9,583 nucleotides of DNA from positions 1 to 9,583 of the forward strand of contig DAOWDI010000117.1 in NCBI GenBank assembly GCA_030639105.1, written 5' to 3'. Shown piece by piece: positions 1 through 6,235 of the stretch (position 1 is the first letter of the stretch; the number at the start of each line of letters is the position of its first letter). Made by a program: the position numbers and the translations under genes. Below the pieces are notes generated by a model, which saw only the letters and a program-made list of their open reading frames with translations, did no database searches and was not told the DNA's origin. The DNA comes from Gammaproteobacteria bacterium. GTDB lineage: Bacteria > Pseudomonadota > Gammaproteobacteria > Ga0077536.

Positions 1-1
1 G

Positions 2-934
2 ATGCCCAACCTGAAACCACCGGTAACGACGGCGGCAATGGCGGCGGCGTATCGATCGCGGATTGAAGCCCGGCTGCCGCCGGAATCCGGTTTTACCCCG
101 CTGATGACCTGCTACCTAACGGACAACACCGATCCACTGGATCTTCGCGCCGGTTTCGACGACGATATTTTTGTCGCGGCCAAACTGTATCCTGCCGGCG
201 CCACTACCAACACCGATGACGGCGTGAACGACATCAGGGGCCTCGACCAAGTATTCGAGGTCATGCAGGCGCTGCACATGCCGTTGTTGATCCACGGCGA
301 AGTTGCCGATCCTGACGTCGATATATTCGACCGTGAGGCCGTGTTCATCGAACGCACGCTAATGCATTTATGCACACGCTATCCCGAACTGCCGATCGTT
401 CTCGAGCACGTTACCACCAGTGACGGCGTGGCGTTCATCGAGGCCCAGGGGCCCAACGTTGCGGGGACGATCACGCCCCACCATCTGATGATCGATCGCA
501 ACGCGATGTTTCGCGGGGGTATACGGCCCCATTACTACTGCCTGCCGGTCGCGAAACGCGAACACCATCGCCGCGCGCTGCGCGCCGCGGCGACATCGGG
601 CAACTCGAAATTTTTTCTCGGTACCGATTCGGCGCCGCATCTCATCGCGGATAAGGAAAGTGCATGCGGCTGCGCCGGCGTGTACAACGCCGCGACCGCG
701 ATGTCTTGCTATGCTCAGGTCTTCGACGAGGAACAACGCCTGGACCGTCTCACGGGATTCGCCGCGCATTTCGGCGCGGACTTTTACCGCCTGCCGCGCA
801 ACACCGAGAGGATCACGCTACACAAAGTCAAGTCACCGTCAACACCCGTGGACGTCGAGGTGAACGGTGCCCGGATCAGACCGTTTCTCCCGGACACCCC
901 CGTATTTTGGGATGTCACGCCCGGCGCAAGCTGA
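2..934 (+). CDS. pyrC: Dihydroorotase (class II, homodimeric type), 5' end cut by window edge
   Basis: Dihydroorotase reversibly cyclises N-carbamoyl-aspartate to dihydroorotate, the third step of cytosolic de novo pyrimidine synthesis. The 310 visible residues align by eye along their whole length with E. coli PyrC, beginning at its internal MPNL segment about 42 residues in, so the true start and the N-terminal HxH metal pair lie left of base 1. Numbered from the first visible Met, the carbamylated metal-bridging lysine is K61 (in AAKLYPA), the metal histidines are H98 (IHGE) and H136 (EHVTT), and D209 in GTDSAPH is the catalytic aspartate with H213 following. A conserved CGCAG segment is also present. 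The stop TGA lies 6 nt before bioA, which suggests one transcript. No frameshift or missing catalytic residue is seen in the visible part. Identification is firm. Confidence 0.96.
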   Translation: MPNLKPPVTTAAMAAAYRSRIEARLPPESGFTPLMTCYLTDNTDPLDLRAGFDDDIFVAAKLYPAGATTNTDDGVNDIRGLDQVFEVMQALHMPLLIHGEVADPDVDIFDREAVFIERTLMHLCTRYPELPIVLEHVTTSDGVAFIEAQGPNVAGTITPHHLMIDRNAMFRGGIRPHYYCLPVAKREHHRRALRAAATSGNSKFFLGTDSAPHLIADKESACGCAGVYNAATAMSCYAQVFDEEQRLDRLTGFAAHFGADFYRLPRNTERITLHKVKSPSTPVDVEVNGARIRPFLPDTPVFWDVTPGAS

Positions 935-940
935 AGTCAA

Positions 941-2254
941 ATGCCGTCTGCTTCTCGCTTCGATACTTCAGACACGATGCTTGCGTTCGATCGCGCGCAC
1001 ATCTGGCACCCTTACAGCGGCGTCGTGGACCCGCCGCCTGTATTCCCCGTAGCGGACGCCAAGGGTACCCGTATACGGCTGCACGATGGCCGTGAGCTGA
1101 TCGACGCCATGGCTTCATGGTGGTCGGTCATTCATGGATATCGCCATCCGGTGCTCGATCGAGCGCTGCACGACCAGATCGATACCATGGCGCACGTCAT
1201 GTTCGGCGGTCTCACTCATCGACCCGCCGCCGAACTCGCCGCACGCCTGATCGCGATCACTCCTGATCCGCTCGATGTCGTATTTTTCGCCGACTCCGGA
1301 TCCGTCTCGGTGGAGGTCGCAATCAAGATGGCGATCCAATACTGGACTTCTTGCGGTCACCCCGAAAAGCAGCGCTTGTTGACCGTTCGCGGCGGCTACC
1401 ACGGCGATACCTTCGGTGCGATGGCCATAGGCGATCCCCAGACCGGCATGCACGCTCTGTTCAGCCGGGTGCTGCCCCAGCATATCTTTGCCGATCGACC
1501 CGCTATCGCGTTCGGCGAGGAGTGGCGCGATGAAGCATTCACCGGCATCGAAGACACGCTGAGGCGCCAGTGCGACGACATCGCGGCCGTTGTGATTGAG
1601 CCGATCGTACAGGGGGCGGGCGGAATGTGGTTCTACCACCCACAATACCTGCGCCAATTACGGGCCGTGTGCGACGAGGTTGGCGTGCTCCTTATATTCG
1701 ATGAAATCGCAACCGGGTTCGGACGTTCCGGCGAATTGTTCGCCTGCGAACACGCTCAGGTGGCCCCGGATATCATGTGTCTCGGCAAGGCGCTGACCGG
1801 CGGATATATGACGCTGGCGGCGACCATCGCCAGTACGGAGATCGCCACCGTGATAAGCCGGGGCGATCCGGGTGTCTTCATGCATGGGCCGACGTTCATG
1901 GCAAACCCATTGGCCTGTGCGGTAGCCCTGGCGAGCATCGATCTACTGCTCGATTCGCCCTGGCGCGATACCATCGCACACATCGAGGCTTCACTCACGC
2001 AACAGCTCGCGCCATGCGTCGAACTTGCCGCCGTTCGCAGCGTGCGCACACTCGGCGCTATCGGCGTCGTCGAGTTGCACGCAGCCGTCGACATGCATCG
2101 GATCCCGCAGGAGTTTGTCGACCGCGGCGTATGGGTGCGCCCGTTCGGACGCCTCGTCTACATCATGCCGCCGTACATCATTGACGATACCGAACTCGCT
2201 ATGGTGACCGATGCGATCGCATCGGTATTGAGCGATCCACCATTGCTTGCTTAG
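941..2254 (+). CDS. bioA: Adenosylmethionine-8-amino-7-oxononanoate aminotransferase (DAPA synthase)
   Basis: BioA transfers an amino group from S-adenosylmethionine to 7-keto-8-aminopelargonate, giving 7,8-diaminopelargonate for biotin synthesis; it is a cytosolic, PLP-dependent class III aminotransferase. The 437 residues match E. coli BioA throughout. Visible hallmarks are Y25 in IWHPYSG, the MASWWSVIHGY segment, Y153 in GGYHGD, D254 in IFDEIATGFGR (pyridine nitrogen contact), the PLP-binding lysine K283 in CLGKALTGG, HGPTFMANP, and R400 in VRPFGRL (substrate carboxylate contact). These are offset by about 9 from the E. coli positions. The start at 941 is uncertain: the ATG at 977 (Met13) begins exactly where the E. 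coli homology starts, and neither has a convincing Shine-Dalgarno sequence. It sits 6 nt after pyrC. No bioB, bioF, bioD, bioC or visible BirA operator accompanies it here, so it appears detached from the usual biotin cluster. Confidence 0.96.
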   Translation: MPSASRFDTSDTMLAFDRAHIWHPYSGVVDPPPVFPVADAKGTRIRLHDGRELIDAMASWWSVIHGYRHPVLDRALHDQIDTMAHVMFGGLTHRPAAELAARLIAITPDPLDVVFFADSGSVSVEVAIKMAIQYWTSCGHPEKQRLLTVRGGYHGDTFGAMAIGDPQTGMHALFSRVLPQHIFADRPAIAFGEEWRDEAFTGIEDTLRRQCDDIAAVVIEPIVQGAGGMWFYHPQYLRQLRAVCDEVGVLLIFDEIATGFGRSGELFACEHAQVAPDIMCLGKALTGGYMTLAATIASTEIATVISRGDPGVFMHGPTFMANPLACAVALASIDLLLDSPWRDTIAHIEASLTQQLAPCVELAAVRSVRTLGAIGVVELHAAVDMHRIPQEFVDRGVWVRPFGRLVYIMPPYIIDDTELAMVTDAIASVLSDPPLLA

Positions 2255-2340
2255 CGACGGCCGTACTGATGCATGATTACCGGGCCTCAGTTACGCTGTT
2301 TTCAGAGCGGCATCGATCGGCTGAAAGGGCTGACCAATCG

Positions 2341-2372
2341 CTTGTACCACCGTGGCTTGCGTCGCGTACAAG
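2341..2372. repeat. Inverted repeat CTTGTAC/GTACAAG upstream of uspA
   Basis: CTTGTAC (2341-2347) is perfectly complementary to GTACAAG (2366-2372), with 18 nt between. The interior also holds the palindrome CCACCGTGG (2347-2355). It could be an operator for a dimeric regulator or an RNA hairpin; the sequence alone does not decide. A 7-nt arm pair in a 219-nt gap can arise by chance. Confidence 0.35.
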
Positions 2373-2438
2373 ACCAAGGGATTTCTTATCAATCCATGAA
2401 ACGGTACCTTGCGCCTGGGAGGCTGCCCGAGAAATAAT

Positions 2439-2446
2439 GAGGAGGT
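2439..2446 (+). promoter_or_regulatory. Strong Shine-Dalgarno sequence at unusual distance from uspA
   Basis: GAGGAGGT is a near-perfect anti-16S match, but the first ATG of the stress gene (2474) lies 27 nt after it, too far for normal use. An in-frame ATT at 2456 is 9-10 nt downstream of the core. No ATG, GTG or TTG lies at normal spacing in any frame. Either a rare AUU start is used or the match is decoupled from initiation. Confidence 0.4.
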
Positions 2447-2473
2447 TCACTCACTATTCACGGAACTAATGCG

Positions 2474-2908
2474 ATGCAGGTAAGGCGCATACTCTGCGCG
2501 ACGGACTTTTCTTCGAGCGCCGACAAGGCGCTGGATCACGCCGTCATGCTTGCGCAAAGCCTGCATGCCGAAATCCAGTTGCTGCACGTCTACCAGCGTT
2601 CTGCCGGCAATACCATGACGCCTTCAATACGCTCTTCGGCTCAATTCGAACAGGCCCTCACCACCCACTACCACCAACAACTCGATAAACTCATCGTTCG
2701 CTATGCGGATTGCGATGTGTCCATTCATGGCGTATTGGCCGAAGGACCCGCTTGGGATCGGATCGTCAGCAAAGCCAAGGAATTGGGAGCTGACATGATT
2801 GTGATCGGACGTAACGGCCGGGCAGGCCTATCGCAGTTGTTTGTCGGCAGTGCGGCAATCCGGATCATCAAATATGCAACGGTGCCAGTACTCACGGTTC
2901 GCGCATAA
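2474..2908 (+). CDS. Universal stress protein, UspA family (ATP-binding subtype)
   Basis: This is a single-domain, 144-residue cytosolic universal stress protein with an alpha/beta Rossmann-like fold, usually dimeric, produced under starvation or other stress; its precise partner is unknown. The N-terminus (RRILCATDFSSSA, residues 4-16) is the usual first strand with its nucleotide-contacting Asp. The C-terminal half holds the full ATP-binding pattern G-x2-G-x9-G-S at G112, G115, G125 and S126, followed by the typical ending with VPVLTVR. It therefore resembles the ATP-binding group rather than the E. coli UspA group that lacks this motif. The ATG at 2474 fits the family N-terminus, but the only strong Shine-Dalgarno sequence is too far upstream; an ATT start at 2456 would add six residues. 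The gene is convergent with the small membrane-protein gene, whose 3' end lies 13 nt away. Confidence 0.93.
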   Translation: MQVRRILCATDFSSSADKALDHAVMLAQSLHAEIQLLHVYQRSAGNTMTPSIRSSAQFEQALTTHYHQQLDKLIVRYADCDVSIHGVLAEGPAWDRIVSKAKELGADMIVIGRNGRAGLSQLFVGSAAIRIIKYATVPVLTVRA

Positions 2909-2912
2909 ACGG

Positions 2913-2934
2913 CCTTGAGAGTCAGGTATTTTTT
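2913..2934 (+). terminator. Weak intrinsic terminator candidate after uspA
   Basis: CCTTGA and TCAGG flank the triloop GAG and form a five-pair stem with one bulged T, followed after two bases by a run of six T (2929-2934). The stem is short, so termination may be inefficient. The element overlaps the last codons of the convergent gene. Confidence 0.35.
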
Positions 2935-3113
2935 CGCCACCAGATACTCAATAGAATAGAGCCGATGATGACGGCTAGACCACCAAGGGTCTGGGTCCAA
3001 CGGCGTTGCCCGATCCCGGGGGCGATCTGCTTGCGATAAAAACGAACCAAAAATACCATGGTGATGGTAATAGAGATTGCGCCTACGAGAATCGCCGTAT
3101 CGCTCATATACAT
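2922..3113 (-). CDS. Small two-helix membrane protein of unknown function
   Basis: The 63-residue frame on the minus strand has a clear membrane design: hydrophobic helix 1 (about residues 6-24), a short basic loop (R24, R27, K28, R37, R38) with Pro and Gly, hydrophobic helix 2 (about 42-59), and a basic tail. By the positive-inside rule the loop would be cytoplasmic and both ends periplasmic. The start could be the Met at 3113 or the Met two codons later; neither has a good Shine-Dalgarno sequence. It fills an otherwise empty gap, converges with uspA and diverges from the glycosyltransferase gene with only 12 nt between start codons. I do not recognise a family. Length and membrane character favour a real gene, but a chance frame is possible. 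Confidence 0.5.
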   Translation of the reverse strand: MYMSDTAILVGAISITITMVFLVRFYRKQIAPGIGQRRWTQTLGGLAVIIGSILLSIWWRKNT

Positions 3114-3125
3114 TAGGTATCGGGT

Positions 3126-3977
3126 TTGGTCAAAGAAGATCGCATCGAATTTTCCGTCATCATCCCCAGCTACAACCGCGTGGAGCTGCTGCCACGCGCG
3201 CTCGATTCAATTTTAGGGCAATCCTACCCGCCATGCGAGATCATTGTCGTAGATGATGGCTCATCCGATGCGACCGCGCGTGTGCTACGGGAGTGCTATC
3301 CGAAAGTGCGCTACTACTATCAACGCCATAGCGGGGTCAGCGCCGCGCGCAATCTCGGGATCCGCATGGCTTATTCTAAATGGGTTGCACTGCTCGACTC
3401 CGACGATGCGTGGCTTGAGAATAAGCTGCGCGCCCAGGCCTCCACGATCGAGGCGAACCGGATGACGCGTCTAGTCCACACCAATGAAATCTGGATCCGA
3501 GATGGTAAACGTCTCGCGCAGAAACGACGCCACAAAAAGTACGGTGGATGGATCTTCGAGTACTGCCTGCCTCTATGCATAATCTCTCCATCCTCGGCCG
3601 TGATCCGCCGCGATCTGTTCGATGATATTGGCCTGTTCGACGAATCGCTCAAAGCCTGCGAGGATTACGATCTATGGCTGCGGTTGTGCGCTTGTGAGCC
3701 GGTGTCCTACGTCGATGAACCATTGGTCGTGAAATTCGGCGGGCACGCGGATCAACTCTCGCGTCGAACCGTTGGCCTCGACCGTTACCGCATTGAAGCG
3801 CTGCACAAACTCCTTAAATCGAGGATCTTGACGGACGAACAGCGTACGCTTGCGCTGGCGACCCTGCGCGAGAAGATCCGGATATATGTTGGCGGTGCAA
3901 AGAAACGCGGCCGGAGTGTTGATATCGTCAAATACGAAACAATGGCAGCGGAGTGGACAAGTGCGGACATTGATTAA
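3126..3977 (+). CDS. Family 2 glycosyltransferase (GT-A fold), TTG start
   Basis: The 283 residues form a typical soluble GT2 enzyme, which transfers a sugar from a nucleotide-sugar to an acceptor by inversion, usually at the cytoplasmic face of the membrane for polysaccharide or glycolipid synthesis. The N-terminal strand VIIPSYNR (residues 11-18) and VVDDGSSD (41-48) form the nucleotide site. SAARNLGI (72-79) and the DSDD motif (91-94, containing the metal-binding DxD) follow. E179-D180 in CEDYDLWLRL supplies the probable catalytic base. No membrane helix is present, so it is not a polymerising synthase. The start is TTG: a TAG stop sits in frame at 3114, no ATG precedes the conserved motif, and AGGT at 3115-3118 is well spaced. 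The next gene overlaps its end by 17 nt, indicating translational coupling. Donor and acceptor cannot be predicted. Confidence 0.92.
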   Translation: MVKEDRIEFSVIIPSYNRVELLPRALDSILGQSYPPCEIIVVDDGSSDATARVLRECYPKVRYYYQRHSGVSAARNLGIRMAYSKWVALLDSDDAWLENKLRAQASTIEANRMTRLVHTNEIWIRDGKRLAQKRRHKKYGGWIFEYCLPLCIISPSSAVIRRDLFDDIGLFDESLKACEDYDLWLRLCACEPVSYVDEPLVVKFGGHADQLSRRTVGLDRYRIEALHKLLKSRILTDEQRTLALATLREKIRIYVGGAKKRGRSVDIVKYETMAAEWTSADID

Positions 3978-4596
3978 TTTTATCATTGCCTTAGGGTGCG
4001 AGGCACAGCCGCTCATCGACCATCTCGGACTTAAGCGAAGCTCTGAAGCACGCGGCGTTAAGCTTTACCGGCACAACCATTATCGGTTGATTGTATCCGG
4101 GGTTGGCAAGGCCGCGAGCGCATCGGCGGTTCGTTATATCGCTGGCAACGAACCTTCCGGCAGCCGCCATATTTGGTTAAACATCGGCATCGCGGGCCAC
4201 GCCCATCTGCCAAAAGGCGCTCCCGGTATCGCACACTTCATCATCGATACCGCAACCGGAGGATCCTTTTCCCCGTTGATAGCTTTTCAGCCGCCGTGCC
4301 CGACTTACGCGCTCGCCTGTTACGATAAGCCGACGACAAATTACCCGGCGGATACGATGTGTGATATGGAATCGGCGGGATTCTTCAGGGCGGCATTGCA
4401 GTTCTCCAGCATCGAATTCATCCACGCGCTGAAGATCGCTTCGGATAATTCGGCCGCCGACATCAACGCCCTCGATCGGACGACAATCAGTCTTCTGGTC
4501 AAATCTAATCTCAATGTCATCACGACCCTCGCGGACAGGCTGGGAAAAATCAACGCCACCGGCCGCGCGCACCATATCACCACGGTTGGCACCTGA
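3961..4596 (+). CDS. Short nucleoside phosphorylase/nucleosidase-like protein (MTA/SAH nucleosidase superfamily)
   Basis: The 211-residue product belongs to the phosphorylase superfamily that cleaves N-glycosidic bonds of nucleosides. Signature points seen, in MTAN order, are ALGCEAQPL (10-18, with the E14 region), SGVGKAAAS (46-54), the glycine turn NIGIAGH (74-80), the ribose-binding glutamate E137 in DMESAGFF, and S161-D162 in KIASDNS, where the Asp is the catalytic acid. About 30-40 residues normally lying between the glycine turn and the DME motif are missing compared with E. coli MTAN, so the base pocket must differ. I chose GTG 3961 because GGAG (3950-3953) stands 7 nt upstream and homology starts at once; the start overlaps the glycosyltransferase by 17 nt. 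Alternatives are futalosine-hydrolase-like or HpnG-like (hopanoid phosphorylase) relatives, but no menaquinone or hopanoid genes are nearby. Substrate unknown. Confidence 0.8.
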   Translation: MRTLINFIIALGCEAQPLIDHLGLKRSSEARGVKLYRHNHYRLIVSGVGKAASASAVRYIAGNEPSGSRHIWLNIGIAGHAHLPKGAPGIAHFIIDTATGGSFSPLIAFQPPCPTYALACYDKPTTNYPADTMCDMESAGFFRAALQFSSIEFIHALKIASDNSAADINALDRTTISLLVKSNLNVITTLADRLGKINATGRAHHITTVGT

Positions 4597-4662
4597 CGAT
4601 GAGGATTATCTGTGATAGGCAGGTCCTTAAACGCACGGAGTATGTAACGTCGCGAATCGAAA

Positions 4663-6096
4663 ATGTCTGACCAGACTATCGTCGCCGCCGGATTCATCGT
4701 CTACCTACTTGCGATAGCGGCGATGGGCATCGCCGCTTATCTTCGCACTCACAACGTATCCGGTTTCATCCTCGGCGATCGCGGGCTCTCTTATTGGGTC
4801 ACGGCACTCAGCGCGGGGGCATCGGACATGAGTGGATGGTTGCTCCTGGGACTGCCCGGATTGGCCTATGTGTCGTTGTACGAGTCTGGGTGGGTGGCCG
4901 TGGGATTGTTGGTGGGGAGCTATTGTAATTGGCTCTTCATCGCGCGGCCGTTGCGTGAACAAAGCGCGGGCTACGGCGATGCATTGACAATCCCGGAATT
5001 TTTTGAACGTCGTTTTGATGACGACTCCCATATCCTGCGATCACTGTCGGCTCTGTGCATCCTGATATTTTTTATCTTCTATACCGGCGCTGGATTTGTC
5101 GCGGGCGGCAAACTATTCGAAGCGTCGTTCGGCTTACCGTACACCACCGCGGTATTGATCGGCGCAGTACTGGTTGTTGCCTATACCTCTTTCGGTGGCT
5201 TTCTCGCCGTGGCTTGGACCGATGCCTTGCAGGCCATTCTCATGTTTTTCGCCCTGCTTACCGTCGCCGGGCTTGCGTTCTGGGACTCCACAAACCTCCC
5301 TGGGCGGGTCCACCCGGACTGGTCAGCAATACAGACCTCCGCCGGCGCTCCGGTATCATGGCTGGTCATTACTTCAGCCCTGGCCTGGGGCCTTGGTTAT
5401 GTCGGACAACCGCATATCCTTGCGCGATTCATGGCTATCGGTGATGCCGAGCGCCTAAGCGCTGCTCGCCGACTCGCCACCGGTTGGACCGGCATCTCCT
5501 TATGCGCGGCAATCGCGATCGGGATGAGTGGCCATTGGGCGCTCGATGCACACTTGGTAGCCGGCGACAGCGAAAAGGTGTTTATCCACCTGATTAACGT
5601 CTTGTTGCATCCGGCAGTTGCAGGTGTCTGCCTCGCGGCCATCCTGGCCGCAATCATGAGCACGGCCGACTCTCAACTCCTGGTCGCGGCGGCGGCATTG
5701 ACCCACGATCTGCTGCCGGGCAGAGGGGCGGATCCACAACGTGTGCGATTGCGCTGGCACCGCGGTGCGGTTGTATTGATCTGTGGATTCGCCGTGGCGC
5801 TCGCTTTAGATCCAGGCGCACAAGTACTCGATATGGTGGCCTATGCCTGGGCGGGATTCGGTGCCGCGATCGGGCCCTGCGTCATCATGAGCCTCTACTC
5901 GGCTGATACCGGGCGCTGGAGCGCACTCGGCGGGATGCTCACCGGCGCGGTTACCGTTGTTGTCTGGGAGCGGATCGAGGGTGGTATATTCGACATGTAC
6001 GCCCTGCTGCCGGGATTCGGCGCCGGCTTAGCGGCGATCATGTTGGGCAACCAACTGGCAAGTACGCTTTCTGTTCTCAGACAACCTCCTAGGTAG
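4663..6096 (+). CDS. putP: Sodium/proline symporter
   Basis: This is an inner-membrane transporter of the solute:sodium symporter family that imports L-proline with Na+, for nutrition or osmotic balance. It has 477 residues against 502 in E. coli PutP, the difference mostly at the C-terminal tail. Alignment is clear throughout: R40 in LGDRGLS, ALSAGASDMSGWL with A53, D55, M56 and S57 at identical numbering, FFIFYTGAGFVAGGKLFE, GGFLAVAWTDALQA, GWGLGYVGQPHILARFMA (here WGLGYVGQPHILARFMA), and ILAAIMSTADSQ with A330, S333 and T334 matching the Na+-site A337, S340 and T341 of E. coli. About 13 hydrophobic helices fit the sequence. The ATG at 4663 has no clear Shine-Dalgarno sequence; GGAG near 4637 is too distant. 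It starts 66 nt after the phosphorylase. putA is not nearby. Proline is the likely substrate, though related carriers take other amino acids. Confidence 0.92.
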   Translation: MSDQTIVAAGFIVYLLAIAAMGIAAYLRTHNVSGFILGDRGLSYWVTALSAGASDMSGWLLLGLPGLAYVSLYESGWVAVGLLVGSYCNWLFIARPLREQSAGYGDALTIPEFFERRFDDDSHILRSLSALCILIFFIFYTGAGFVAGGKLFEASFGLPYTTAVLIGAVLVVAYTSFGGFLAVAWTDALQAILMFFALLTVAGLAFWDSTNLPGRVHPDWSAIQTSAGAPVSWLVITSALAWGLGYVGQPHILARFMAIGDAERLSAARRLATGWTGISLCAAIAIGMSGHWALDAHLVAGDSEKVFIHLINVLLHPAVAGVCLAAILAAIMSTADSQLLVAAAALTHDLLPGRGADPQRVRLRWHRGAVVLICGFAVALALDPGAQVLDMVAYAWAGFGAAIGPCVIMSLYSADTGRWSALGGMLTGAVTVVVWERIEGGIFDMYALLPGFGAGLAAIMLGNQLASTLSVLRQPPR

Positions 6097-6112
6097 ACTT
6101 GAGTGCCATCGA

Positions 6113-6118
6113 TATAAT
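6113..6118 (+). promoter_or_regulatory. Isolated perfect -10 hexamer before the GGDEF-cupin gene
   Basis: TATAAT occurs just after the putP stop. No recognisable -35 lies 16-18 nt upstream and there is no extended TG. If used, it would give a leader of about 110 nt before the ATG at 6236. Suggestive only. Confidence 0.3.
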
Positions 6119-6235
6119 AACTTGCCAGATCACCAACAAAGGTTTTCAACTGCGATCGGCATCGGTCGAGGCCCGCGGACTGACTTCGCGCGCCGGGGCC
6201 CAGTCACAACGATAATACTACTAGACGGGGATCTC

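Larger units (their letters stand above)
2255..2473. other. Noncoding gap between bioA and the universal stress gene
   Basis: These 219 nt carry no believable gene. The 66-codon reading frame at 2269-2469 has no family resemblance and no ribosome-binding site. The gap contains a perfect inverted repeat (2341-2372) and a strong Shine-Dalgarno-like sequence at 2439-2446, listed separately. I see no clear sigma-70 promoter, although regulation of the stress gene most likely lies here. Confidence 0.6.

Noticed and set aside
368..769. 133-codon open frame antisense to pyrC
   Set aside because: Shadow of pyrC; Arg/Ala-rich low-information translation.
1115..1657. 180-codon open frame antisense to bioA
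   Set aside because: It lies wholly inside bioA; GC-rich coding sequence often leaves open frames on the other strand. No family resemblance.
2269..2469. 66-codon open frame between bioA and uspA
   Set aside because: No ribosome-binding site, no hydrophobic or fold pattern, and no resemblance to any family; composition looks random.
3850..3960. Upstream TTG start extending the phosphorylase by 37 residues
   Set aside because: The extension lies inside the glycosyltransferase, has no homology-like content, and GTG 3961 has a well-placed GGAG and begins at the family's first strand.
3126..4596. Hopanoid genes hpnI/hpnG
   Set aside because: The glycosyltransferase is too short and lacks the membrane helices of HpnI, and no squalene or hopene gene is in the window.
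6122..6235. Upstream TTG start extending the GGDEF-cupin protein by 38 residues
   Set aside because: The extra residues are polar and low in pattern, whereas ATG 6236 has GGGG at 5 nt spacing just before the membrane region.
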